From positions 96,001 to 160,000 of the forward strand of contig BSBK01008416.1 in assembly GCA_027943335.1 (NCBI GenBank): a stretch of 64,000 bases of DNA, read 5' to 3'. Under the pieces are notes generated by a model. It made no database searches, was not told the DNA's origin, and was given only the letters and a program-made list of their open reading frames with translations. This stretch comes from Chamaecyparis obtusa. Taxonomy: Eukaryota > Streptophyta > Pinopsida > Cupressales > Cupressaceae. Position 1 is the first letter of the stretch. Each line of letters starts with the position of its first letter. Of this stretch, positions 23,788 through 34,149 are shown piece by piece. The position numbers and the translations under genes were made by a program.

Positions 23788-25191
23788 TTAAGTGGAGGTA
23801 CCGATGTCACCCAATCCAATGGATGAGGTTTCACCAACAACATTACTTGACTCAGTGTTCTCATTAGATGCCTTCTTCCACATAGTGTTCCTTAATTTCA
23901 TGATATCAGCAATAGTATATCCACTTTCAAATATATGGTTTTCATCTGGTGCTCAGTCTCTATAGTTCTTGCTTAAATGACCAACCTTATGGCAATGCAT
24001 ATAAGCCATCCCAAAGTTTGTCTAGTTTCTTGATTGTCCAATCTGATTCTTTCTATAACAATTTGTTGCAATGTGTCCATATCTACCACATACAACATAG
24101 TTAGTCCATGTACTATAATCCCAAACACAAGAGTTACCTTGTCTCTTCGGTTGATATGGTCTGCATTGTGGTTTCTCCTTAGGTGTCTAGACTTGCTTCA
24201 TTTTTGCCTTGCAATCTCGTGCAGTGTGTCCAGGATTGTTACAAGTATAGCATATTTTCTCCATAGTAGTATTATTAGTAAGATCATTTTTCTTAGCTCT
24301 ACACTCATAAGCAGGATGTCCAAATTTACCACAGTAATAACAATATCCATTAAACTTAGGAGTGATAGCAGGTTTATCTTGTTCTTTACTTCTGCACACA
24401 TTAGATGTATGTCCAGGTTTGCCACAATGATAACATGCCAACACTTTAGATTTTTTATTTTGACTGATGTTGATTTGTTTAGCTTGTTGTGATGTTTCTC
24501 CTTCACTGGTGTAGCTTATACCGGCTTTTCTCCCAAATCTTCTTTGATTAGTTAAAAAGACATCAATCTTCTTGGAACTATCCTTAGCAAGTTTCTTCAT
24601 TTCATTTTGTTGCTATTGATTTTTCACTTCATTTCTCAACTTCTCAGTTTCTTCTCTGATTCTTGCAACATCTTCTAGTTTTCTTGACAATTCTGCATTC
24701 ACTTGGTTTACTTCTTGATTCACAGTCATCACTTGATTAGTTACTTGGAAATGTCAGTTAGTCAGTCTTTGTATCTCACTTTCTTTAGTTTGAAGTTGTT
24801 CACTCATTTGTCTTCGGTCATCGATTGTTAGATTTCTTTCTTTCTCAGCTTGATTTTCTTTGTTCATTGTTTCTATCATTCTCACCATCTGAGAGTCTTG
24901 ACCGATTTGTAGTGCTTCCACTTGATCAATTAAATATTGATTCTTTTCAGATAGATCAGTGATTATGCTTTCAGATCCATCGGAGATGCTTCTAGAACTA
25001 GATCTAGTATGTTTGAATATGTCATCAATAGGTTCTTCATGATAACCGATCTCATTCTGTAGTCTAGCTAGATTCTTCCTTTCATCTAGTAATTTCTTCA
25101 GTCCTTCCTTGGTTTTCTTATATTGTTCCACAAACATTTGCATTTGTATCTTCTGATTCTCAATAGTCTTGTCAAGCATGTATCTCTTCAT
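23788..25191 (-). pseudogene. Element C ORF1: coiled coil plus five CCHC zinc knuckles
   Basis: The ATG at 25191 follows the primer site by about 50 bases, and the frame of 467 codons ends at TAA 23788-23790. About five in-frame stops interrupt it and no frame change is needed. The first half is Glu/Gln/Lys/Arg-rich and coiled-coil-like (QMFVEQYKKTKEGLKKLLDE; SEQLQTKESEIQRLTN). The second half has knuckles CYHCGKPGHTSNVC, CYYCGKFGHPAYEC and CYTCNNPGHTARDC, then two decayed ones (YVVCGRYGHIATNC and YMHCHKVGHLSKNY, where outer cysteines are now tyrosines). CCHC knuckles bind RNA in gag proteins, so ORF1 is probably a gag-like RNA-binding protein. It lacks the usual gag core phrases of the other copia elements here, and it is not followed by a protease. 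Confidence 0.82.
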
Positions 25192-25240
25192 GACTTAGAT
25201 CTTTACCCTTTAGTGGTTAAACTATTCAATAAGAGAACTG

Positions 25241-25255
25241 TTCTCTGATACCAAT
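25241..25255 (-). other. Primer binding site of element C
   Basis: On the + strand ttctctgataccaat abuts the LTR start. The reverse is the initiator tRNA-Met primer site with one changed base at its end. Confidence 0.85.
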
Positions 25256-26475
25256 TGTTGGAATTAGGAGAGATAGGTACTGAGAGGGGAGGGGTGAATC
25301 AGTGCCTTCAAAACTTTTACTTGTAAAACCTTTCAGATCTAAAATTATAAACAATGATAATCGACCAATATAACTTAAATCTAATTTCTTGAATCATTTA
25401 TCCACTCAAAATAAGTAAACAACATGAAATCCATAACACAATCACATGACACAAGTATTTTGGTAACGTAGAAACTCTTGTTAGAAGGTAAAAAACTACG
25501 GTGGGGATGACACCCACAAATTCTTCACTACTACAGATAGAAAAGGTTTTCCTATTAGGGCTACAAGTTTTGATCACTTTTGGTGATCTCACCCTATTAG
25601 GAGTGACATGTTAGATCAGCTAGATCTACCTAGTTATAGGATTTTAGCAATACTATTGAAGTGTGCACTTGGTTAAGAGATTTACATAAGACTGTTAAGT
25701 CTACTCTGTTAAAAGATTTTATCCAAAAACTCTATTACAATTGTCAGAAAGCAATAGGTATTTATCTACTATTTGACACTTAATTGTCTGTTACAGATCT
25801 ATAAGCTCTGATAAAAATATCACCTTACTAGTGATGAATCTCTTCTCTGAACTACTCGGTAGCCTCTGCTAATTCTACTCAAACTAAATTCTATTGTGCT
25901 CAGTTCTATTCTATAAACTGATAGACTTGAAGATAGGAAAAATGCTTCGAGTGCTCCATAATTCATATATCAGCTCTCTCCAAAAATGATCTGAACACAT
26001 AAATATTTAGTGTTATGTTTTTTCCACTTTAACACAATTAGGTTACACACTATAATCATAACCCTAAGATCTACAGTGTACAATAATAACCTAGATCATC
26101 TATTACAAAAGATATACATTATATTTAATGAATATCATTACATTAAATGTTCCTCAATCTTGGTAAAATGTTTTACAAACCATTGTAACTATTTTCATAG
26201 AAGAATGTGTCATTCTTGATTACTATGTCATTTCTTGTGATCCTTGGTAAACACTGTGTAAACTGATCGATGTATACTGCGATGCTTGGTGTTTATTGTT
26301 TGTTGGTGTCGGTGTCTACTGGTAATTGGTAAACTGTATGTTGCTCAGTGTATAGGCTTTACCAACTAGTTTGTTATGCTTTATGTTACCGATTAGCTCA
26401 TTGTAAGTGACCGACTGATATCTATACATACCTTTGGTACTAATGACAACCTTAGAAGGCTCAATAGAGATAACA
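25256..26475 (-). repeat. 5' LTR of element C
   Basis: Begins tgttggaattagg and ends gagataaca on the + strand. It aligns end to end with 18122-19342. Differences are visible every few tens of bases, so the insertion is not recent. Confidence 0.92.
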
Positions 26476-27695
26476 AACTACTCCATAGCTGACCCACCCA
26501 AACTACACAGAAAGATATGCATGAGGTAAGTCTGGTCATGTATGAACTCCATGGATAGAGCACCAAACTCTCTCAGGTGATCCTAAGGATGAGTAGTACC
26601 CAAGTATTTATCGTATTTGGGAAGTTTTACTCCTTTGGGAAAAGGAGGCATGTGAAGACTCTTATTAAATGGGAAAGGGAAAATGCTTTCCATCATGAAC
26701 TATTGTACTAGTTTATCCTTATCCTTCACAAGTTGACTAATTTGGGCTTGCATGTCTCGAACTAACCTTTGCAACTTAGCAGTCTCGGTTTCCTCTTCTT
26801 TGGCCACAAGTGTCTCTACTTTGAAATCTGGGGGTAGCTTGGCCCCTTGTTTAGCCAATTCTAGAAAATATTTCTCCTTCTCTTCTACAAGGAGAATTTC
26901 CATCATCTTGAGAAGACTCTTATAGGCTTTCACATCATCTATGTCATTTCGGGTTATCTCCTCATCATCATTACCAAGAATTTAAAAAATACTTGGGGGT
27001 TGATGTTGATTCTAGTCATTTTGAGAGTGATAATGATATTGTTGCTGGTCATTATGAGATTTGTTTTGGAAGTGGTACTGATTCTGATCATTTTGGGATT
27101 GAGCATGATGTTGGTCATTTCAAGATTGATCATGACTTTTGTTGTATTCCCCCTCTAGGAAATGGAATGGGTCTCCCACATTGTCAATGCAAGATTGTGC
27201 AATGTGTACAAATTCACCACGGGTGTTCATAATATTCTGAGAGGTCATGGCAATAGATTCGATATGGTCAATAGGATCGATAGGGTCAATACGGTTGAAA
27301 GGGTCGATAGGGTCGATAGTGTCAATAGGGTGGGTTCAAGAAAGTGACCTTTTGGAGTTTTGTTGATCTTGGAATAATGAGTTATGTTATTCTTGATACA
27401 ATAAGTCAGACTGTGTTTGAAACAACAAATTGTAATACTCTTGGAATACTGGATTCCAATTCAAATTGATATCTATACGGAATGAACGTCTAACATGAGG
27501 TCGACTGATAGGAGATGGAGATTGAGGCATACTCCCTCTTAAGATTCTTAGTGAGGAGGAATGTGAGGATCCCTCTTGACACTCATATTGGGGGATAAGT
27601 TCTGAATGACCTCTTCCTTGATTGCAAGATCTACCTCTACCTTGTCCAATACCATGTATGGGGAATATGTTGCCACTTCTAGTCGTAATAGGCAT
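26476..27695 (-). pseudogene. Tat gag, N-terminal half
   Basis: The likely start is at 27695 (MPITTRSGNIFPIHGIG, then a Gly/Arg/Gln-rich head). A Gln/Asn/His/Ser-rich stretch follows at about 27000-27140, then an acidic coiled-coil-like segment (26933-26700, KLQRLVRDMQAQISQLVKD). Next come gag-domain phrases KYLGTTHP, DHLREFGALSMEFIHDQTYL and SLGGSAME, ending at the element C insertion. Several stops and frame changes are present. It is the upstream partner of the gag piece at 17676-18121. Confidence 0.75.
27236..27347. repeat. GGTCGATAG-type minisatellite within gag
   Basis: About ten loose copies of a 9-10 base unit (ggtcgatag, ggtcaatag, ggatcgata) lie head to tail. They fall inside the low-complexity part of the Tat gag and would encode a short repetitive peptide on either strand. 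Slippage expansion is the simplest explanation. Confidence 0.75.
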
Positions 27696-28350
27696 AGATG
27701 AAGATTAAGTAATGAGGGAGGACTTAGGATTAAGCTCAGAACTCTATCTCTAGGATAGAAAAAAAGAGGTAAAAGTGAAATGCACCCAACACAAATCATC
27801 GATAGTAAGGATAGAACAGCCAAGATGTGACTATCGCATCGCAAGGTACAAAAGCATAGTAGGATAGGATGGATGACAGAGAGACAATGTGATTTTAAGA
27901 GGTAATCATTCAGTTCTCAACTTGAGAAACCTAGTTTCAAGTAGTAGACAACAAAATAATAGGTAGACGGACCCCGAGAAAAAACCAAATTAGGCAGAAA
28001 ATTAACTAGTTAATGGGAATTAGCTCGCTGTTTTGGAAATCAAGGGACAGTCTCATGCGAAGAAATGAAATCTCATGCAAAGAAATATTGAGCTATGCAT
28101 GAGAATGTGTTGTCTCACGTGAGGAAATGCACAATTTCTTGAAAGCTCACATGGGAAAAGACCCAGGTTCAACAGATTGATACAATTTTTGAGATAAAAA
28201 TCAGATTTCGAGACACAGGGTGAACTGTTCTCTACCAAAATTTCTAGTTTTTGGATTGATTTAGGATATTTTGAATCAAAAAATCCTAGTTTGAATGTTG
28301 AAACCAATCATTTAGAAGCATAAAGTTTGGACCAAGCAATAGTGATGCAA
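27696..28350 (-). other. Probable 5' leader of the Tat gag
   Basis: There is no coding frame. At about 28040-28160 it carries tctcatgc/gaagaaatg repeats, a CACGTG (28116-28121) and acatgggaaaagaccc, resembling the cluster at 6735-6965 before the PMD gene. The piece is upstream of the gag start on the minus strand, so it is most simply a transcribed leader. Confidence 0.5.
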
Positions 28351-29215
28351 TCAATAGTCGCAAATAGTTCTATCAAGGACAAAGCAACTCAAAAGAATCA
28401 TGGGAGTCTTTGACAAGTTTGATCATGTTGGACAATTTAAGACTCAAAACAAACACTCAATTATCTCTACAAAGAAAATGGTAGAGAAGACAAAATCCAT
28501 GTCTCACAACTTATGTGCATGTATTCACCTCACACAGCCATGTCATCCCCTAGATGACACCCGTATTTTTAGTGTTTCCAAGGACTCAATAATATATGTT
28601 CAAAGGTTACCCTTGAAGTAGGGGCTAGTGTCATATACCACCTTCAAATATCCAGGTGCATGTCTATGGTGAGAATCTAGGGGAGAGATTCTTCCCCCTC
28701 CCTGTGCAAAGATTATATCTACTTTCAGAGGTGATCTGGATAGGAAACTAACTAAGAGAGTGTTTAGTGGGATTCCATTCACACTAACCTTTAGTGCCCC
28801 CAATATAGGGCTAGGGAATCATAGCCACACCAACTCCTAAAAGTCATACACCCCCGCAAGTAGGGCTACAAGTGGCGCAACTCAGTACAACAAACAGAGC
28901 TTTCTCAAGATGATAGTCCTAATAAAGAGAAAGAAGTTAACATGGCTTTGGAGTCTTTAGACTAAACAAAGATACTTAATTATAGTGAGGTAGAATCACC
29001 GGCAATAGGTGTGTACTCACTTGGGTCATTCTTAGAGGTTCAACTTTCAGCAGGCCCTCTAAAGGTGACATAGACTTTGGCTTGGATCCAAGGGTCAGAT
29101 TTTCTAATTCTCTCAAAGAGAGAAGAGCATACTTCTCTACATCTTCACCTTACCCAAACAAAAAAGACATGTTTATCACTGAGCTAACTACTATTCAAAC
29201 AATCCACAAGATTTT
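28351..29215. other. Unassigned stretch between Tat leader and LTR E
   Basis: No domain, LTR edge or primer site was found. If the Tat 5' LTR survived it would be here, but nothing matches the 3' LTR at 4373-5356 by eye. The right edge is a sharp break where sequence homologous to 62936 and onward begins. Confidence 0.4.
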
Positions 29216-31203
29216 GGGTCATTTAATCTTTCATGAGCTACTAATATTTTTTCTAGTGTGTAGGAAATGACCACAAAATAATAAGGGGAAATTAAAGATG
29301 GATTCATGTGAAAATCTTGTTAAGCCAAGGTTATCTCCAAATGGAGAAATAACCTTGTTATTATGTACAATGTTGTAAAGTAATGTTTTATTGTATTATT
29401 TAAATGTGTTTATTTGTATATTTAAAATTAATGTCTACTTGGCATGCCATGTGTGTAGTGACTTTTTGTGGTATCAATTGGCACATGTGTTTGGGAGTTG
29501 GCATGACAAAGTGCATTGTTTATTAGTTGTCTTCCACCTTTGAGTCACCTTTTAGAATCCCAATGATAGGTATCTTGGTTGTTGAGCCTTGTGAGAGAAT
29601 CTTATTTCAAAGTTGTGTAAGTCAACACTTAGTCAACTTTTGAGAGGTTAAAAGTAGCCCTAGGGGTTAGTTAGGATTAAAATGAGATAACCCCATAGGT
29701 GTACTTTGGGTTGGGGGTCAAATTTTAACCAATAGGATGTTTTTAGACCATTTTTGCCTCTTCTAAAAATGCCTTTTTGGAAGGAGACAAATTTCAGAAT
29801 TGTGTCATGTCTTTCTCTCTTTGCAATTTTGAATTTCCCTCTTGATAGAGAGAGGACCCTAGGATAGTGTGCCCAATCATATTTGAGGTTAGGTAGGGTT
29901 TTCCTTTTCAGTGGGATGGAGAAGAATTTAGTAAGTTGATTGCCCACTCTCCAATTTTAGAGACTTCTAGTGGACTTAGAAGGTTTTGGTGGACTTAGCA
30001 AGGAAGGTTTGTAGGAAAGGGAGCTCTTCTCGAACCATCATTGGCCATAACTTGGAGTAAGGTTGGTTGCCTTGTCATGGAAGACTCTTTTTTTTCACTT
30101 GTATGAAAAAAGTAGATTCTTGGTGTGTTATTGCTTATGGTTTTGTGAAGCTTTATGCTTTCTTTCATGGCTTCTTGTTTATGTCTATTTTCTAGTTTTG
30201 TTTTAGTATCTTTGTTTTATTGGGGTGTGCAAGGCCAAACTCACCTTTGGGAGGAAAGAGAGCCTTTATAGGTGAAGGGATTTATTTGAGAATGACCATT
30301 TATTGTAGAGGCCTTCCTCAAGGAGGAAGGGGATGAGGCATGGATGCATGGGATCCATGTTACCATTCTTGTATATTCATATTGGGGGTCATAAGGGTTG
30401 TTATTTGTGTATCGAAAAGGAAGGAATGATACTTTTGGTTATGACCTTGTGAAGGCATTGGTTATGGTTTTTGGGCCTTATTGAAGGTATGGTTTTGCAT
30501 TTGAATGGCTTCTCCTACTTGGGTACTTTCCACTTTCACCCCTCTTATGGGTCCAAGGTGACCCATTGTGTAAATATCCTTGGGATGAGAATTTTATGTT
30601 CACATGTACTTGCTAGTTGTTTGTATGGTGTATACATGTGTGTTGAATCTTGTTTGTAACCCTCATCCATCTTTGTTTCCCTAAACTCAGGGGTGCCCAT
30701 GTAATGACCTAGGTTGGGAGGTGCACCTCCATGGTCTTGTCGCTTCTTTTTGTAGATTTTCAAAGGCATAGGCTCATTGGTTTTTATGAAGAAAATGAAG
30801 ATTTAGTCTATTTCCTACTTGTAGTTTTTGTGTTGAAAATGGACTAAAATGCCTTGTGTTAAAATTTTTACAAAAGGCCATGTAAATTCCTATTAGCACG
30901 TGATATGCTTGTAAAAATCTTGTGTCTAAATGTGTACTATTTCTCCTACTGTTTCTATGTATTTTGAAGCAAGAAAATGTAAAGATTTGTATTCCTTAAG
31001 CTTGAAAGAAATGAGTTAATTGCTGGTTTGTTTTCCTTCATGTATGAGAGTGTTATATTATTCCTATAAATGTAAATCCTTCTCCTATGTATTCAAATTC
31101 ATTTCAAGCATGTTATGAAAAGAAATGAAAATGTAGTCTTACTTGTCTATTGCCTTAGTAGAAAAGTTTTCTTTTGCATGTGTGTTAGTTTTAAAAAAAC
31201 ATG

Positions 31204-31253
31204 TATATACAACTATGTATATATACTTGAGTATATATACATAGTTGTATATA
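31204..31253. repeat. Perfect inverted repeat, 23-bp arms, 4-base loop
   Basis: The arm tatatacaactatgtatata plus tac (31204-31226) is exactly mirrored by 31231-31253 around ttga. It lies in TA-rich sequence near the D0 junction. It could be a cruciform hot spot, a tiny foldback element or an RNA hairpin. Confidence 0.95.
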
Positions 31254-31362
31254 ATAAAAAAATGCTATATGTTGATGCTTTAGATTGGTTTATCATGTTC
31301 ATCTATTTCTTTTTCACCTCAAGAAGGTATATACATCCTAGTGTATATATACACATGTATTT

Positions 31363-31388
31363 ATTCTCATATATATATATATGAGAAT
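31363..31388. repeat. 26-bp perfect palindrome
   Basis: attctcat, ten bases of alternating AT, then atgagaat form an uninterrupted palindrome. A smaller one, gtgtatatatacac, lies at 31341-31354. Confidence 0.93.
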
Positions 31389-31849
31389 ATATACATATAT
31401 ATTAAATATATATATAATAGATACTCATGTATTTCTCCATATTTTTCTTTCATAAAATAGACACACACACACACACACACATATATTAATAGATATGTGA
31501 ATACATGAAAAATCTTCTTCATCAATCAAATCTTGCTTCATTTTCCTATTCAATACTTTTTCATTTTATATTACTTGTATCCTTCTCCTTCAAATTCTCT
31601 TCAATAGATGTTTTTTCATGTATTATTCTCCCCCATTGACATCAATGACAAATAATACATCACTACGTCAACAAAAACTTCAATGTCAAAGACACTTTTC
31701 AGAAAATACATTCACTAGAGTCCTCATGACTCAGCTCAGAAGCACATACTCCCCCATAGAGGAAGTACCAATATCCAATCCATAAAAAGATAGATCTCAT
31801 ATACCACTGGACTGATGCAACAATTTGCATCAATTCTCAAAAGTAGGTT

Positions 31850-32591
31850 GGGGCATAACCCCAAGCATACCTCTCAAATACTCAAATGTATCTTTTGGTA
31901 AGGGCTTCATAAATATATCTACAATCTACTCTTTTATGCTTATATACTCAAGTCTAACTTCTTTCTCTGCAACTTTCTCTCTTACTACATGATACTTTAT
32001 TTCTATATTCTTTGTCTTAGAATGTAGTACATGATTATTAGACATACTTACTGTATTGGTGTCATCACAATGTATAACAATAGGGTCATTAAATTTAATT
32101 CCAATATCCTTCAACATTTGTTTCATCCATATTATCTGGTTATAATTGTTTGCTAGTGCTACATAGTCTTCTTCTGCTATGCTCTGTGAAATACAATTTT
32201 GTTTCTTGCTTAGCCAAGAAACTAATCTTCCTCTAAGAAAAAATGCTCCACCACTTGTACTCTTTTTTTAATCAACACTACCTCCCCAATCTACATCTTT
32301 ATATGCGCATAGGGTAAAATCATTAGATTTTTCATACCACAGTCCATATCCAATTGTGCCTTTCAAGTACCTCAGTATCCTTCTCACTGTTTCATAGTGT
32401 GATTATTTGGGATCAGATTGAAATCTTGCAACGATTCCAACCGCATGTGATATATCAGGTCTTGTATGAGTTAAATATTGCAATCCTCCAATCATAGATC
32501 TATACCTCTTTTGTTTAATTGCAGGAGTCTCATCTGTGCTAGATAACTTGTGTCCAGTTACCATAGGTGTTCTAACTGGCTTACAATTATC
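31850..32591 (-). pseudogene. D0 RT C-terminus and RNase H
   Basis: Copia phrases appear in order on the minus strand: SMIGGLQYLTHTRPDISHAV, ILRYLKGTI, DVDWGGSVD, KKSTSGGAFFL, SWLSKKQNCISQS, then VIHCDDTNTVSMS and IKYHVVREKVAEKEVRLEYI. Stops lie near 32400, 32270 and 31925. RNase H degrades the RNA strand during reverse transcription. The coding resumes on the far side of D1 at 42048, so this is one gene split by the insertion. Confidence 0.85.
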
Positions 32592-33773
32592 TGTTAGAAT
32601 GGAAAGTCCACCAAGATAACTGAGAGTGGGGGGTGAATTAGTTATCAGATAATTATAAATTTTATCAAGTTCAATAGATTTTAACCATATAAGAAATGTA
32701 ACAAAAAACCATAGAAAGATATTCATACATAGTAACACAATGACACAAGATATGTTGACTAGGGATCCTCTTGATCAAAGAGTAAACCCCAGTGGGAATG
32801 ATGCCCACAAAAGATGCACTAAAATGAATATTCCTTATGAAATGATGGACTTTGTTAGGAGTCTTGTGAAATACATTCAGTATATATGAATCCCTATTAG
32901 GAGATTTTGAATCCCTGCTAAAAGATTCTAACTCTGTTAGGAGTTATGGAAGACAGAAGGACCCACTGCCCAAACAACTTCAATGGAAAGATCACTGAAG
33001 ACACTGTCCAATTGATCTCTAGATTATTCAATAGAATAATAACAAAATATTACTAATATCAACAATATGTTACCTCTTCTTTGACTGTGCCAAACTACAC
33101 TCATTGCTACACTAGATCTCAATTTCAAATCTTTGTACCTCGCATATCCTCTTTCCACAAATTCACTTTCACAATTTCATTCACTCTTACATTTATTTTT
33201 TTTACAACAAGGAAAAAATTCCTTCCTATATACCACACTCAAGTAATTACAAATGAGTTGGCAACCAAATTACAAAATAAAAGTTTCCACACGTTACATC
33301 AAAATTGCACAAAATTGTCAGCTTCCAATTAGAATAACTCTTCACTCATGCGACCTCAAAGTTTGTGTTTTCATCCACATCACTACCAACATGTCTTCAA
33401 ATTCTCTCTAACTACGCATAACCAGATTCCATCCCGATTAGGAGATATCATTTGATTACCACAAACTGCAACTCAGGAACACTGCCTGAATACCGCTTCT
33501 ACTGAAATGCTTAGAACTTCCATGAATTAGTGAATTAATATCTATGCTCTTAACCATGAACATATAACACATCATAGAATAAGTCCTCAACATCACATAG
33601 CTTGATCTCTAATATCCCACGTGTGCTAATCCAAACATTATCTTCTCCTTTGCTAATATTTAGTAGAACACTGTGTTGACATCAATGACAATCATAGTCA
33701 TGAATGCAACAATAAATGCTATAGAAAGGCTGCTAATAATCCCATAGGATATATTCAACATTCATTCCTAACA
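32592..33773 (-). repeat. 3' LTR of D1
   Basis: It begins tgttagaatgg and ends cattcctaaca on the + strand and is 1,182 bases long. It is paired with 38325-42047 (about 1,178 bases without the nested LTR) and related to the D0 LTR at 43341-44485. Confidence 0.9.
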
Positions 33774-33792
33774 AGCTCCCCCATTGGCATTG
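33774..33792 (-). other. Polypurine tract of D1
   Basis: The minus-strand phrase caatgccaatgggggagct abuts the 3' LTR. It is nearly the same as the tracts of C and G. Confidence 0.8.
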
Positions 33793-34149
33793 ATGGAAAC
33801 ATAGATGAAAAACATCCAATGTTCCATAAATCCAACATTGTTGCTCTGAATAAATATTTCAAGTCCTCTTCATCAATCAAATCTTGCTTCATTTTCCTAT
33901 TCAGTTCTCTCCAATAGATGGTACAAATGGTTTTTCATGTACACTTCTCCCTCATTGACATCAATGACAGAAATTTCATCATTATGTCAAAAATAACTCT
34001 AATGTCAAAAGACACTGTTCAGAAAATACATTCACTAGAGTCCTCATGACTCATCTCAGATACACATACTCCCCCATAAAGGAAGTACTAACATTTAGTC
34101 CACAAGAAATATAGGGCTCATATACCACTAGATGGATGCATCAATCTGC

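Larger units (their letters stand above)
18122..26475 (-). mobile_element. Element C: full-length non-autonomous LTR retrotransposon with two unusual genes
   Basis: Two LTRs of about 1.22 kb flank an internal region of 5.9 kb. On the minus strand the order is 5' LTR, primer site for initiator tRNA-Met, ORF1, spacer, ORF2, polypurine tract, 3' LTR. No protease, integrase, reverse transcriptase or RNase H motif is found in any frame of the internal region. The LTR inner-edge motif, primer site and polypurine tract (sense phrase aatgccaaatggggagatt) closely resemble those of copia elements D and G. A copia machinery acting in trans could therefore mobilise it. It is larger and more gene-rich than ordinary LARD-type derivatives. 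Confidence 0.85.
29216..31484 (+). repeat. Chromovirus E, 5' LTR, first part (5' end missing)
   Basis: From about 29216 to 30308 the text matches 62936-64000 closely (for example ttctagtgtgtaggaaatg, aaggggaaattaaagatgg, cacctttgggaggaaagag), so this is the same LTR family in the same orientation. About 450 bases of the LTR's start are lacking. Beyond 30308 it still resembles the solo LTR H, e.g. the cctaggttgggagg region near 30710. Past about 31100 it becomes TA-rich, with hairpins and a CA run, until copia D0 starts. Confidence 0.7.

Noticed and set aside
28351..29215. Search for the Tat 5' LTR
   Set aside because: No TG start beside a primer site and no text matching 4373-5356 could be found, so no LTR is reported here.
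31461..31482. CA microsatellite as a telomere or CRISPR-like array
   Set aside because: It is a plain (AC)n run of about ten units with no spacers.
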